Assembly: GCF_005080685.1 (NCBI RefSeq)
Contig: NZ_CP039371.1
Location: 6,200,001-6,264,000 of the forward strand
Source of the DNA: Pseudomonas putida
Lineage (GTDB): Bacteria; Pseudomonadota; Gammaproteobacteria; Pseudomonadales; Pseudomonadaceae
Direction: 5' to 3'
Length of the DNA stretch: 64,000 bases
Part shown: piece after piece, positions 26,943-36,244 of the stretch
Layout: every line of letters starts with the position of its first letter
Position numbering within the stretch: position 1 is the first letter of the stretch
Made by a program: the position numbers and the translations under genes
Notes under the pieces: model-generated
Database searches by the model: none
What the model was told of the DNA's origin: nothing
The model's input: only the letters and a program-made list of their open reading frames with translations

Positions 26943-27368
26943 TCAGACCGGCTTGGCCCCCATCAACCCGGCAATCGACAGGAAGCACACCCCGCTGAAC
27001 ACCGCCAATGCCAAGGTAAAACGCAAGCCCACCACTTCGGCCTTGCGCAACCGGTTCAGACGCGCCACCAGCCACCACACGGCAAACGCCCCGACGGTAT
27101 AGATGACGCTGGAGGCCAGCACCCAGGTCTGCCCCAGCGGCCAACCGACCAGATGCACCAGCCACCAGCCGCTGAACGGCATGCTCAGCAGGCTCACCCC
27201 CATCACCAGCCAGACGAACACCAGCGGCCTGCGCAGCAGCTTGGCGTACGCCTCGGTATCGCCGCGCCGGCGCGCGAGCACGGTCCACACCGCCAGCCCC
27301 AGCGCGCCCAGCAGCAGGAGCGCGGTGGCGGCGATGTGCAGGGCTTTCAGGGTCGTCAGGTGTTCCAT
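26943..27368 (-). CDS. DUF2269 family integral membrane protein
   Basis: 141 residues with four hydrophobic helices: LHIAATALLLLGALGLAVW, VFVWLVMGVSLLSMPFSG, LASSVIYTVGAFAVWW and LALAVFSGVCFLSIAGL. A conserved His near the N terminus (KALHIAAT) recalls heme or cofactor-binding small membrane proteins, but no function is established. The stop is immediately after a REP element. The gene sits alone, 46 nt downstream of the ilvA stop direction, and no operon partner is clear. Confidence 0.75.
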   Translation of the reverse strand: MEHLTTLKALHIAATALLLLGALGLAVWTVLARRRGDTEAYAKLLRRPLVFVWLVMGVSLLSMPFSGWWLVHLVGWPLGQTWVLASSVIYTVGAFAVWWLVARLNRLRKAEVVGLRFTLALAVFSGVCFLSIAGLMGAKPV

Positions 27369-27414
27369 GTCATCTTGTCCTTGTACAGGCGATCGTCAGC
27401 CCAAGCTTAGCCGC

Positions 27415-28929
27415 TTAGCCCAGAAACAGCCGGTAAGCCGGGTTTTCGGTCTCGTCCCAATACGGGTAGCCGATCTTGGCCAGGGCCGCCGGCACCAGGT
27501 GGCGCTCGTCTTCCGGCACTTGCAGGCCAGCCACCACACGCCCGTCGGCGGCGCCGTGGTTACGGTAGTGGAACATCGAGATATTCCAGCGCCCACCCAG
27601 CTTGGTCAGGAAGTTGAACAGCGCACCGGGCCGCTCGGGGAATTCGAAGCGCAACACGATCTCGTCGCTGGCGCCGGCCGAATGGCCGCCGACCATGTGC
27701 CGGATATGCAGCTTGGCCAGTTCGTTGTCGGTCAGGTCGGTGACCGGGAAGCCCTGGTCGATCAGTTGCTGCACCAGCGCGGCACGCGGGTCGTTCTCCG
27801 GGTGGGTCTGCACCCCGACGAAGATGTGCGCCTCGTCCGAGGTGTGCTTGCGGTAGTTGAACTCGGTGATCTGGCGCTTGCCGATGGCCTCGCAGAACGC
27901 CTTGAAGCTGCCTGGACGCTCGGGGATGGTCACGGCGATGATCGCTTCGCGCTTTTCGCCCAGTTCGGCGCGCTCGGCCACGTGGCGCAAGCGGTCGAAG
28001 TTGACGTTGGCGCCTGAATCGATGGCCACCAGGGTCTGCCCGCTGACGCCCTTGAGTTCGACGTACTTCTTGATGCCGGCAACACCCAGCGCGCCAGCAG
28101 GCTCGGTGATCGAGCGGGTATCGTCGTAGATATCCTTGATAGCCGCGCAGATCTCATCGGTACTGACGGTGATCACCTCGTCCACGTAGCGGCTGCAGAT
28201 GTCGAAGGTGTGCTGGCCAATCTGCGCCACCGCCACACCATCGGCGAACAGCCCGACCTGCGGCAGGATCACCCGCTCGCCCGCCGCCATCGCTGCCTGC
28301 AGGCAGTTGGAGTCGTCCGGCTCCACGCCGATTACCTTCACTTCCGGGCGCAGGTACTTCACGTACGCGGCGATGCCGGCGATCAGACCACCGCCCCCGA
28401 CCGGCACGAAGATAGCGTCCAGTTGCCCGGGGTGCTGGCGGAGGATTTCCATGGCCACGGTGCCTTGCCCGGCGATGGTGTGCGGATCATCGTAGGGGTG
28501 GATATAGACGTAGCCTTTCTCGTCCACCAGCTTCAGCGAATAGGCCAGCGCCTCGGGGAACGAGTCGCCGTGCAGCACCACCTTGCCGCCTCGCGAACGC
28601 ACGCCCTCGACCTTGATCTCGGGTGTGGTCTTGGGCATCACGATGGTCGCCTTGATCCCCAGCTCGCGCGCGGCCAGGGCCACGCCCTGGGCATGGTTGC
28701 CGGCAGACGCGGTGACCACGCCACGGGCCAGTTCCTCGGCGCTCAACTGAGCGAGCTTGTTGTACGCACCGCGGATCTTGAACGAGAACACCGGCTGCAG
28801 GTCCTCGCGCTTGAGCAGCACCTGGTTGCCCAGCCGCTTGCTCAGTTGCCCGGCGCTGTGCAACGGGGTTTCTACCGCGACGTCGTAAACGCGCGAGGTG
28901 AGGATCTTCTTGACGTACTGTTCGAGCAT
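27415..28929 (-). CDS. ilvA: Threonine ammonia-lyase, biosynthetic (IlvA)
   Basis: 504 residues. The PLP lysine is in FSFKIRGAYNKL, the glycine-rich PLP phosphate loop in PVGGGGLIAG, and ASAGNHAQGVA is the substrate loop. Two C-terminal ACT-like regulatory domains (about 325-504, FEFPERPGALFNFL and so on) show the allosteric, isoleucine-inhibited biosynthetic form rather than the short catabolic one. It deaminates threonine to 2-oxobutanoate, the entry to isoleucine synthesis. Divergent from rpiA with 135 bp between. Confidence 0.97.
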   Translation of the reverse strand: MLEQYVKKILTSRVYDVAVETPLHSAGQLSKRLGNQVLLKREDLQPVFSFKIRGAYNKLAQLSAEELARGVVTASAGNHAQGVALAARELGIKATIVMPKTTPEIKVEGVRSRGGKVVLHGDSFPEALAYSLKLVDEKGYVYIHPYDDPHTIAGQGTVAMEILRQHPGQLDAIFVPVGGGGLIAGIAAYVKYLRPEVKVIGVEPDDSNCLQAAMAAGERVILPQVGLFADGVAVAQIGQHTFDICSRYVDEVITVSTDEICAAIKDIYDDTRSITEPAGALGVAGIKKYVELKGVSGQTLVAIDSGANVNFDRLRHVAERAELGEKREAIIAVTIPERPGSFKAFCEAIGKRQITEFNYRKHTSDEAHIFVGVQTHPENDPRAALVQQLIDQGFPVTDLTDNELAKLHIRHMVGGHSAGASDEIVLRFEFPERPGALFNFLTKLGGRWNISMFHYRNHGAADGRVVAGLQVPEDERHLVPAALAKIGYPYWDETENPAYRLFLG

Positions 28930-29017
28930 CGGGAAAGCATCACTGGGCCGCGGGACAAGGCCTGGGAGTCTACCCCAGCGCTACGTCGGGCGACCACAGC
29001 AAAGCCGCGCGAGCCGT

Positions 29018-29023
29018 TATACT
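29018..29023 (+). promoter_or_regulatory. Candidate sigma-70 -10 box for rpiA
   Basis: TATACT lies 41 nt before the rpiA ATG in the divergent ilvA-rpiA gap. No strong -35 hexamer is visible at the right spacing; the call is from match and position. Confidence 0.4.
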
Positions 29024-29064
29024 AGCCCCCTTTGAAAACCTCCCCCGCCCCTTTCGGAGCCCGC

Positions 29065-29739
29065 ATGACCCAGGACCAACTCAAACAGGCCGTCGCCCAG
29101 GCCGCTGTCGACTTCATTCTGCCCAAGCTGGATGAAAAGAGCGTCGTCGGCGTCGGCACCGGTTCGACCGCCAACTTCTTCATCGACGCCCTGGCCCAGC
29201 ACAAGACCGCTTTCGACGGCGCGGTCGCCAGCTCCGAGGCCACCGCTGCGCGCCTGAAGGGCCATGGCATCCCGGTCTACGAGCTGAACAGCGTGAGCGA
29301 ACTGGAGTTCTACGTCGACGGCGCCGACGAAAGCGACGCCCACCTGAACCTGATCAAGGGCGGCGGCGCGGCGCTGACCCGCGAGAAGATCGTCGCGGCA
29401 GTGGCCAAGACCTTCATCTGCATCGCCGACGGCAGCAAGCTGGTACCGGTCCTGGGCGCCTTCCCGCTGCCGGTCGAGGTGATTCCAATGGCCCGCAGCC
29501 ATGTGGCGCGCCAACTGGTCAAGCTGGGCGGCGACCCGGTTTACCGCGAAGGCGTGGTGACCGACAACGGCAACGTCATCCTCGACGTGCATAACCTGCA
29601 GATCACCAATCCGGTGGAGCTCGAGGCACAGATCAACGCCATCGTCGGCGTGGTCACCAACGGCCTGTTCGCTGCCCGCCCGGCCGACCTGTTGCTGCTG
29701 GGCACCGCCGAAGGCGTGAAGAGCCTCAAGGCCGAGTGA
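29065..29739 (+). CDS. rpiA: Ribose-5-phosphate isomerase A
   Basis: 224 residues; interconverts ribose-5-phosphate and ribulose-5-phosphate in the non-oxidative pentose phosphate pathway. [21 protein letters not shown] (with the catalytic-site aspartates) and [12 protein letters not shown] are the family signatures. ATG 29065 is preceded by TTCGGAG; the frame continues 33 nt upstream but those codons lie in the promoter. Divergent from ilvA. Confidence 0.97.
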   Translation: MTQDQLKQAVAQAAVDFILPKLDEKSVVGVGTGSTANFFIDALAQHKTAFDGAVASSEATAARLKGHGIPVYELNSVSELEFYVDGADESDAHLNLIKGGGAALTREKIVAAVAKTFICIADGSKLVPVLGAFPLPVEVIPMARSHVARQLVKLGGDPVYREGVVTDNGNVILDVHNLQITNPVELEAQINAIVGVVTNGLFAARPADLLLLGTAEGVKSLKAE

Positions 29740-29742
29740 TGC

Positions 29743-29819
29743 CCTTCGCGGGACAAGCCCGCTCCCACAGGTACTCCGGCAGCGGGTTTCTGTGGGAGCG
29801 GGCTTGCCCCGCGAAGAAG
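29743..29819. repeat. Inverted REP pair, GTGG type
   Basis: CCCTTCGCGGGACAAGCCCG and inverted TGTGGGAGCGGGCTTGCC are 18 bp apart, between the convergent rpiA and the SdiA-regulated-like gene. Confidence 0.85.
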
Positions 29820-29833
29820 ACGCCCACGCCCCA

Positions 29834-30739
29834 TCAATCGGCCGGCAACCTGAAGACATAGAAAAGGTTCGGCTCACTGACCAGGTAGATAGTCCCCGCG
29901 TCGTCCATCGCGATCCCTTCCGCCTGCGGCACCGTCCGCTTCAAGCCCTGAGACCCCTTGCGCAGCGACAGGGTGCTCAACGGCCTGCCTTTCACATCCA
30001 GCTCCAGTACCAGCCGCGACTCGTCCGACAGCGCCACCAGGTGACCACTGCGTTCGTCGAACTGCAGGCTCGACAGGTCACGCACGAACAGCCGCGCATC
30101 GCGCTTGCGGTCCTGCACCACATGCACCGCATAGGGCCGTTCGGGGTTGTCGTGGGGGAAGCCGTGCACTTCGTAGATCAGCATCGGGTCACGCTCCTTG
30201 GCCACGAACAGGCGCTTGCCCACCGAATCGTACGCCAGGCCCTCGAAACCCTTGTTGCCATTGAGGCCGATGCCCAGGGTCAGTTGCTCGGCGTCAGCGG
30301 CGTCGAGAAACCCTGTGTCGTCGTCCAGCCGCACTTGGATCAGCCGCTGCTGGCGCTCGTCGGTGATCACGTAGCTGTTGGTGCCAACGTATTCCACCGC
30401 CTCGGGGTCGCCGAAACCGGTCAGCGGCACCCGCCGCAGGATGCGCCCGTCGAGCGAGAGCTCGATCAGCTCGGGGTTCTTGTTGGTGACGGTGAAGAGG
30501 CTCTTGCGATCCGGGTCGTAGGTCAGCGCGGAGATGTCGGCGTTCAACCCCTCGATGGGCTGTGCCTCGAGCGCCACCTGGTAACGCTCAAGCCCGATGC
30601 CCTGCGTGGCGGGCTGCCACCAGGTCTTGAGGTTGAACCAGGCCCGCTCGAACAGTCGAAATTCCTGGGCAGCCACACCACCGAGCAACAGCAACCCGGC
30701 CAGGCCTACGATGAACAACGAGCGAACGGGACGACGCAT
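29834..30739 (-). CDS. SdiA-regulated domain (YjiK-like) beta-propeller protein
   Basis: About 301 residues: a signal anchor (RSLFIVGLAGLLLLGGVAA) followed by a beta-propeller with repeated strands such as ALTYDPDRKSLFTVTNKNPEL and AEGIAMDDAGTIYLVSEPN. The family is the SdiA-regulated/YjiK group of unknown function, likely periplasmic and membrane tethered. ATG 30739 is chosen because the signal anchor then begins at once; the frame extends to 30784. The next gene upstream is a paralogue, so this is a tandem duplication. Confidence 0.83.
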   Translation of the reverse strand: MRRPVRSLFIVGLAGLLLLGGVAAQEFRLFERAWFNLKTWWQPATQGIGLERYQVALEAQPIEGLNADISALTYDPDRKSLFTVTNKNPELIELSLDGRILRRVPLTGFGDPEAVEYVGTNSYVITDERQQRLIQVRLDDDTGFLDAADAEQLTLGIGLNGNKGFEGLAYDSVGKRLFVAKERDPMLIYEVHGFPHDNPERPYAVHVVQDRKRDARLFVRDLSSLQFDERSGHLVALSDESRLVLELDVKGRPLSTLSLRKGSQGLKRTVPQAEGIAMDDAGTIYLVSEPNLFYVFRLPAD

Positions 30740-30827
30740 GGTAGAAAGGCTCAACGTGGGGAAGGCCCATCTAACCATGCACAACTGAAGTAAATCTTAA
30801 AAGCCGGGTCCGAAAAGTCCGAAGGAC

Positions 30828-31748
30828 TTACTGGGTTTTCTTGAAACGGTAGAAAAGGTTCGGTTCGCTGACCATGTACAGGTTGCCCTGATCGTCCACG
30901 GCCACGCCTTCGGCGCGCGGAATGGTATCGGCCAGGCCGTTGAAGCCACCGAGCAGGGTCATGAAGCTGACCTGCTGGCCTTGCTCGTCCAGCTCCAGCA
31001 GCATGTTCGAGTCGGCCGACAGCAGCAGCAGGTGGCCGGTGCGTGGATCGACGTTCAATGCCGAGAGGTTGCGCAGGTCCAGTTCGTCGTTGGCCAGGGG
31101 CTGTTTGTCGCCAGCAAGCGGGCTGCGGCCATCGGTGCTCCAGGTGAACAGCCGTGGCGGACGCTCCTCGCCGATCACCAGGCGCTTGCGCACGGCATCC
31201 CAGGCCACGGCCTCGAAGCCTTTGTTGCTTTTGACCGACTCACCCAGGTCGTAGCTCTGGAAGTCAGTGCGATTGAGCGTGGTGGTGCTGGCGTCGACCT
31301 TGACCAGGGTCAGGTCGTGGCGCCGCTCATCGACGATGGCCAACTGCCCGTCTTCCAGCACTGCCACGCCTTCGGGGTTTTCCCAACCCTGCAGGGGCAT
31401 CTTGCGCAGCATATCGCCTTCGAGGCTGAGCTCGACCAGGAACGGGTTCTTGCCCATTACTGCGAACAGCGTGCGGGTCTTGGGATTGAACGCCAGGTCC
31501 GAGGCTTCGTCGTCCTCATCGCCGAAGGCCTTGCCGTCGATGTCTACCCGATAGGCCGGCAACCACACGCTTTCGCGCTGCTCGACCTTGCTCTCGAAAT
31601 GCTCCTTGATCCACAGCACGCCGCGGTCGTCCCAATGCATCGCGATTGCCACGCCATAGGCGATCACCGCCACGACGGCCAGGCCAAAGGGCCAACGCAG
31701 GAAGAAACGGCGCTTGGGGGTTGCCTGGGCGCTGGAGGGAGAGGGCAT
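30828..31748 (-). CDS. SdiA-regulated domain (YjiK-like) beta-propeller protein, paralogue
   Basis: 306 residues with a transmembrane anchor (FFLRWPFGLAVVAVIAYGVAI) and the same propeller architecture as its neighbour: shared PLQGWENPEG/PLTGFGDPEAV, SNKGFEAVAWD/GNKGFEGLAYD and the C-terminal NLYMVSEPNLFYRF. ATG 31748 has AGGAA 7 nt upstream. The two genes are 88 nt apart on the same strand. Divergence between them is large, so the duplication is old. Function unknown; substrate binding in the periplasm is a guess. Confidence 0.84.
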   Translation of the reverse strand: MPSPSSAQATPKRRFFLRWPFGLAVVAVIAYGVAIAMHWDDRGVLWIKEHFESKVEQRESVWLPAYRVDIDGKAFGDEDDEASDLAFNPKTRTLFAVMGKNPFLVELSLEGDMLRKMPLQGWENPEGVAVLEDGQLAIVDERRHDLTLVKVDASTTTLNRTDFQSYDLGESVKSNKGFEAVAWDAVRKRLVIGEERPPRLFTWSTDGRSPLAGDKQPLANDELDLRNLSALNVDPRTGHLLLLSADSNMLLELDEQGQQVSFMTLLGGFNGLADTIPRAEGVAVDDQGNLYMVSEPNLFYRFKKTQ

Positions 31749-31892
31749 GCGGGGTTCCTGAGAAATGTGCGTAGATCCGCGCATTATCCCGATAGGTTGT
31801 GAAAAAAACGCAAATGTTGCCGCTGGGCTCTGCCGCGCCAGGGCAATTGTGGGAGCAACTGTCTTGCTCAACTTCTAAAAGCTGGCGCGATC

Positions 31893-31979
31893 CCTGTGGG
31901 AGCGGGCTTGCCCGCGAACACGGGCGAAGCCCGTGCCATCCACCACGGTGTCGGCTTCGCGGGCAAGCCCGCTCCCACC
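31893..31979. repeat. Inverted REP pair with extra central hairpin
   Basis: CTGTGGGAGCGGGCTTGCCC and its complement GGGCAAGCCCGCTCCCAC flank a centre with its own ACGGGCGAAGCCCGT hairpin, so three stem-loops are stacked between the propeller gene and the FAH gene. Confidence 0.85.
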
Positions 31980-32024
31980 GAGCACGACAGTTGCTTCACG
32001 TATTGGCAGGAGCAGCAGCCAGCC

Positions 32025-32690
32025 TCAGAGCACCTGGCTTTCGAAACGCGAAACCCCAGGCAGCTCCAGCACCAGCTTGTCGCCGACATTGAACGCGCCG
32101 ACACCGGCCGGGGTGCCGGTGAGGATCACGTCACCGGCCTGCAGCGAGAAGTGCGCGGCCATGTACTGGATGATCGGCACGATCGGGTTGAGCATCATCG
32201 CGCTGTTGCCATCCTGGCGAACCTCACCGTTGATGGTCAGGCGCACGGGAATGTCGGTGACATCCTCGAAGCTCGCGGCGCTGACGAACGGCGGCAGCAC
32301 GCAGGCGCCGTCGAAGCTCTTGGCCAGTTCCCACGGCAGGCCCTTCTCCTTGAGTTTGGACTGCACGTCGCGCAGGGTCAGGTCCAGGGCCGGGGCGTAG
32401 CCGGAAATGGCGTCCAGCACCTCTTCCTCGGTGGCCTTGGAGGACAGCGGCTTGCCCAGCAGTACGGCGATTTCCGCCTCGTAGTGCACCGATCCACGGT
32501 CGGTCGGGATCTTGAACCCGCCTTCCAGCGGCACCACGCAGCTGCCCGGCTTGATGAACAGCAGCGGCTCGCTGGGGATGGGGTTGTTCAGTTCCTTGGC
32601 ATGCTCGGCATAGTTGCGGCCGATGCACACCACCTTGCCCAGCGGGAAGTGGATGCGCGTGCCGTCTACGTACTGATGCTGGTAACTCAT
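32025..32690 (-). CDS. Fumarylacetoacetate hydrolase (FAH) family protein
   Basis: 221 residues, the short FAH fold of FAHD1/YcgM. The metal-binding acidic residues are in SVHYEAEIAVLLG, and the fold ends with GDVILTGTPAGVG. FAHD1 relatives are acylpyruvate hydrolases or oxaloacetate decarboxylases. The next gene upstream is the D-2-hydroxyglutarate dehydrogenase; a 23-nt gap suggests that they are co-transcribed, possibly for 2-oxo acid clean-up. Family certain, substrate not. Confidence 0.85.
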   Translation of the reverse strand: MSYQHQYVDGTRIHFPLGKVVCIGRNYAEHAKELNNPIPSEPLLFIKPGSCVVPLEGGFKIPTDRGSVHYEAEIAVLLGKPLSSKATEEEVLDAISGYAPALDLTLRDVQSKLKEKGLPWELAKSFDGACVLPPFVSAASFEDVTDIPVRLTINGEVRQDGNSAMMLNPIVPIIQYMAAHFSLQAGDVILTGTPAGVGAFNVGDKLVLELPGVSRFESQVL

Positions 32691-32713
32691 GGCCGACTCC
32701 TTTGGTACTGCTT

Positions 32714-34111
32714 TTATACGGGAGCGAAGATCTTACCCGGATTCATGATGCCGTTAGGGTCGAACACGGCCTTTATTGCCTTCATGCAGGCAATTTCCTC
32801 GGCCGAGCGGCTGTAGTGCAAGTAGTCGCGCTTGGTCATGCCCACGCCGTGCTCGGCAGAAATGGAGCCGTTGTAGCGCTCGACGATCTCGAACACCCAC
32901 TTGTTGACCTTGGTGCAGGAGGCAAAGAACGCGTCCTTGCTCATGTGCTCGGGCTTGAGGATGTTCAGGTGCAGGTTGCCGTCACCGATATGGCCGTACC
33001 AGACCACTTCGTAGTCCGGGTAATGCTCGCTGACGATGGCGTCGATGTCGCGCAGGAACGCCGGCACCTTGGAAACGGTGACGGAGATGTCGTTCTTGTA
33101 AGGGGTCCAGTGGGAAATGGTCTCGGACAGGTACTCGCGCAGCTTCCACAGGTTCTTCAGCTGGGTCTCGCTCTGGCTCATCACCCCATCGAGCACCCAA
33201 CCTTGCGCCACGCAGTGTTCGAAGGTAGCCAGGGCCTGGTTGGCGATGTCTTCGTTACTGGCCTCGAATTCGAGCAGGGCGTAGAACGGGCAGTCGGTGT
33301 CGAACGGCGCGGGCACATCGCCGCGGGCCATGATCCTGGCCAGCCCTTTGTCGGAAAAGAACTCGAAGGCCGTCAGGTCGAGCCGCCCCTGGAAGGCGTG
33401 CAGTACCGGCATGATCGAGTCGAAATCGGGCGTGCCCAGCACCATCGCGGTCAGGTTGCGCGGGGCCCGGTCCAGGCGCATGGTCGCCTCGACGACGAAG
33501 CCCAGGGTGCCTTCGGCACCAATGAACAGCTGGCGCAGGTCGTAGCCGGTGGCGTTCTTGATCAGGTCCTTGTTCAGCTCCAGCAACTCGCCCTTGCCGG
33601 TGACCACCTTAAGGCCAGCGACCCAATTGCGGGTCATGCCGTAGCGAATCACCTTGATGCCGCCGGCATTGGTGCCGATATTGCCGCCGATCTGGCTGGA
33701 GCCGCTCGAAGCGAAGTCCACCGGGTAATAAAGACCCTGCTCCTCGGCGAACGCCTGCAACTGGCGGGTGATGACACCAGGCTGGCAGACCACGGTACGG
33801 TCGAAGGCATCGAAGTCGAGAATGCGGTTCATCAGGTCGAAGGCGACCACCACCTCGCCATTGGCCGCCACCGCGCCCGCCGAAAGGCCGGTGCGCCCGC
33901 CAGACGGCACCAGGGCCACCTGATGGCGATTGGCCCAGGCGACGATCGCCTGGACCTGTTCGATGCTGCGCGGCAGGACGATGGCCGACGGTGCTGGCGG
34001 GTAGTGCTTGGTCCAGTCCTTGCCGTAGGCCTCCAGGGACGCGGCGTCGGTCAGGACCTTGCCAGGGTCTACAAGGGTCATCAGCTCATCAATTACCGCG
34101 GGGTGGGTCAT
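32714..34111 (-). CDS. FAD-linked D-2-hydroxyglutarate dehydrogenase
   Basis: 465 residues. An N-terminal PCMH-type FAD domain (VPSGGRTGLSAGAVA, QPGVITRQLQAFA, SQIGGNIGTNAGG) is followed by the FAD-oxidase C-terminal domain with a metal site (WYGHIGDGNLHLNIL; SAEHGVGMTKRDYL). It oxidises D-2-hydroxyglutarate to 2-oxoglutarate. In Pseudomonas this removes the D-2-hydroxyglutarate made by SerA, and the serA gene is directly divergent from it. Start chosen at ATG 34111 (family length); ATG 34135 with AGGGTG just upstream is a serious alternative. Confidence 0.9.
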   Translation of the reverse strand: MTHPAVIDELMTLVDPGKVLTDAASLEAYGKDWTKHYPPAPSAIVLPRSIEQVQAIVAWANRHQVALVPSGGRTGLSAGAVAANGEVVVAFDLMNRILDFDAFDRTVVCQPGVITRQLQAFAEEQGLYYPVDFASSGSSQIGGNIGTNAGGIKVIRYGMTRNWVAGLKVVTGKGELLELNKDLIKNATGYDLRQLFIGAEGTLGFVVEATMRLDRAPRNLTAMVLGTPDFDSIMPVLHAFQGRLDLTAFEFFSDKGLARIMARGDVPAPFDTDCPFYALLEFEASNEDIANQALATFEHCVAQGWVLDGVMSQSETQLKNLWKLREYLSETISHWTPYKNDISVTVSKVPAFLRDIDAIVSEHYPDYEVVWYGHIGDGNLHLNILKPEHMSKDAFFASCTKVNKWVFEIVERYNGSISAEHGVGMTKRDYLHYSRSAEEIACMKAIKAVFDPNGIMNPGKIFAPV

Positions 34112-34186
34112 CGCAGGAACTCTCGACTTATTCATAGTCACCCTGAGCACTCTTCACCTGTCGGGATAAGCTCAGATTGTGTCGCG

Positions 34187-34198
34187 TATGCTAGCATA
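34187..34198 (+). promoter_or_regulatory. Palindrome overlapping candidate serA -10 box
   Basis: TATGCTAGCATA is a perfect 12-bp palindrome whose first half is a plausible -10 for serA, 78 nt before its ATG. The divergent D-2-hydroxyglutarate dehydrogenase gene starts on the other side, so a common regulator could bind here. Speculative. Confidence 0.3.
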
Positions 34199-34275
34199 GC
34201 GCTCCCGCTGTTCGTGCTAAGGCCGACGCCGTTTCACCCCTCGCCATTTTTTCTCCGGGATACAGGTTTACGCAG

Positions 34276-35505
34276 ATGAGCAAGACTTCTCTCGACAAGA
34301 GCAAGATCAGGTTCCTTCTTCTTGAAGGTGTGCACCAGAACGCGGTGGATACCCTCAAGGCCGCCGGGTACACCAACATCGAGTACCTCACTGGCTCGTT
34401 GCCCGAAGCCGAGCTGAAGGAAAAGATCGCCGATGCCCACTTCATCGGTATCCGCTCGCGCACCCAGCTGACCGAAGAGATCTTCGATTGTGCGAAGAAG
34501 CTGGTCGCCGTCGGTTGCTTCTGCATCGGCACCAACCAGGTCGACCTGGAAGCTGCCCGCGAGCGCGGCATCGCCGTGTTCAACGCCCCCTACTCGAACA
34601 CCCGCTCGGTGGCCGAGCTGGTGCTGGCCGAAGCCATCCTGCTGCTGCGCGGCATCCCCGAGAAAAACGCCTCCTGCCACCGCGGTGGCTGGATCAAGAG
34701 CGCGGCCAACTCCTTCGAGATCCGTGGCAAGAAGCTGGGCATCGTCGGCTACGGCTCGATCGGTACCCAACTGTCGGTCCTGGCCGAGAACCTGGGCATG
34801 CAGGTGTACTTCTACGACCCGCTGACCAAGCTGCCACTGGGCAACGCCGTGCAGGTCACCAGCCTCAACGAGTTGCTGGGCCTGGCCGACATCGTCTCGC
34901 TGCACGTGCCAGAGCTGCCGTCCACCCAGTGGATGATCGGCGAGAAGGAAATCCGCGCGATGAAGAAAGGCGCGATCCTGATCAACGCTGCCCGCGGCAC
35001 CGTGGTCGAGCTCGATCACCTGGCTACAGCCATCAAGGACAAGCACCTGATCGGCGCCGCCATCGACGTCTTCCCGGTCGAGCCGCGCTCGAACGACGAA
35101 GAGTTCGAAAGCCCGCTGCGTGGCCTGGACAACGTGATCCTGACCCCGCACATCGGTGGTTCCACCGCCGAGGCACAGGCCAACATCGGCCTGGAAGTGG
35201 CAGAAAAGCTGGTCAAGTACAGCGACAACGGTACCTCGGTGTCTTCGGTCAACTTCCCGGAAGTGGCCCTGCCGGCGCACCCAGGCAAGCACCGCCTGCT
35301 GCACATCCACGAAAACATCCCGGGCGTGCTCAGCGAGATCAACAAGGTCTTCGCCGAAAACGGCATCAACATCTCCGGTCAGTTCCTGCAGACCAACGAG
35401 AAAGTCGGCTACGTGGTAATCGACGTCGACGCCGAGTACTCGGACCTGGCGCAAGAGAAGCTGCAACACGTCAAGGGCACCATCCGCTCGCGCGTATTGT
35501 TCTGA
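34276..35505 (+). CDS. serA: D-3-phosphoglycerate dehydrogenase SerA
   Basis: 409 residues, close to E. coli SerA (410). First step of serine synthesis: 3-phosphoglycerate plus NAD to phosphohydroxypyruvate, with the reverse reduction of 2-oxoglutarate to D-2-hydroxyglutarate driving it. NAD-binding GIVGYGSIGTQLSVLAENLG, the catalytic ARGTVVE and ILTPHIGGSTAEA segments, and a C-terminal ACT domain (LLHIHENIPGVLSEINKVF) that mediates serine feedback are all present. A strong terminator follows. Confidence 0.97.
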   Translation: MSKTSLDKSKIRFLLLEGVHQNAVDTLKAAGYTNIEYLTGSLPEAELKEKIADAHFIGIRSRTQLTEEIFDCAKKLVAVGCFCIGTNQVDLEAARERGIAVFNAPYSNTRSVAELVLAEAILLLRGIPEKNASCHRGGWIKSAANSFEIRGKKLGIVGYGSIGTQLSVLAENLGMQVYFYDPLTKLPLGNAVQVTSLNELLGLADIVSLHVPELPSTQWMIGEKEIRAMKKGAILINAARGTVVELDHLATAIKDKHLIGAAIDVFPVEPRSNDEEFESPLRGLDNVILTPHIGGSTAEAQANIGLEVAEKLVKYSDNGTSVSSVNFPEVALPAHPGKHRLLHIHENIPGVLSEINKVFAENGINISGQFLQTNEKVGYVVIDVDAEYSDLAQEKLQHVKGTIRSRVLF

Positions 35506-35524
35506 ACGTGGCCGCTGCATGAAG

Positions 35525-35554
35525 AAGGGAGGCCCTGGTGGCCTCCCTTTTTTT
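35525..35554 (+). terminator. Rho-independent terminator after serA
   Basis: AAGGGAGGCC / GGCCTCCCTT stem with a 5-nt loop and a run of T to 35554. It is also just downstream of the convergent DUF4399 gene, whose own transcript may use the A-rich side. Confidence 0.93.
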
Positions 35555-35571
35555 GTCTGCGCCGCGTGGGG

Positions 35572-36048
35572 CTATTTCACCTCGACGGTGATCTTCTTCG
35601 ATTCGACGCTCGGCTTGAACGGCACGTGGTATTGATCGCCCAGCATCAGTTGCAGGGTGTGCTTGCCTGGCGTGAGGGTGATCGTGGTCTCGGTCTGCGC
35701 CTTGCCGAAGTGCAGCACTTGCGGGCCAGCCGGCAGCGCGGTGCCGCTCTCTGGCATGAGGCTGGAGGGCAGCGGCATGTCGGCTACCGGCTCCTCGTCC
35801 ACATCCACCAGCAGGTGGTGATGGCCCGTGTGCGGGGTCTGGTCACCCGCTGGCTTGAGCTGCATGCCCTCGATGCCGAACTTGACGGTGAAGGTCTTGT
35901 CGACCGTGGCGCCATCGGAGGGGGAAACGATGACGACCTTGGCATCCTTGGGCGGCTCCTGGCTTTTCAGGGCGTCCGCAGCGCTGGCAACTACCGAGGC
36001 CCCCATTAGCAGACCGGCAACGGCAGCACGCGAAAATAGGCTGTTCAT
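35572..36048 (-). CDS. DUF4399 domain-containing periplasmic protein
   Basis: 158 residues with a signal peptide (AAVAGLLMGASVVASAA). A single immunoglobulin-like domain has the His-rich HTGHHHLLVDVDE motif, typical of DUF4399, which could bind a metal ion. Function unknown. SD AGGAGAA precedes the ATG. It converges with serA. Confidence 0.88.
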   Translation of the reverse strand: MNSLFSRAAVAGLLMGASVVASAADALKSQEPPKDAKVVIVSPSDGATVDKTFTVKFGIEGMQLKPAGDQTPHTGHHHLLVDVDEEPVADMPLPSSLMPESGTALPAGPQVLHFGKAQTETTITLTPGKHTLQLMLGDQYHVPFKPSVESKKITVEVK

Positions 36049-36244
36049 TCACTTCTCCTGTGATTCATTCATTGACCGCAGCCCATGGACAACGACGGCG
36101 GTAGTTCACCATAGCCCACAAAGAGAAATATTTCAGTTAGGGTTAAACATCGCCCAGGCTTCACAGTCATAGGCTGCGCTCGACCGCGACGAGGAACAAA
36201 GTCGTGGCGAAAGTTATTCATATACAGAAGAAAAAGGGGCATTC

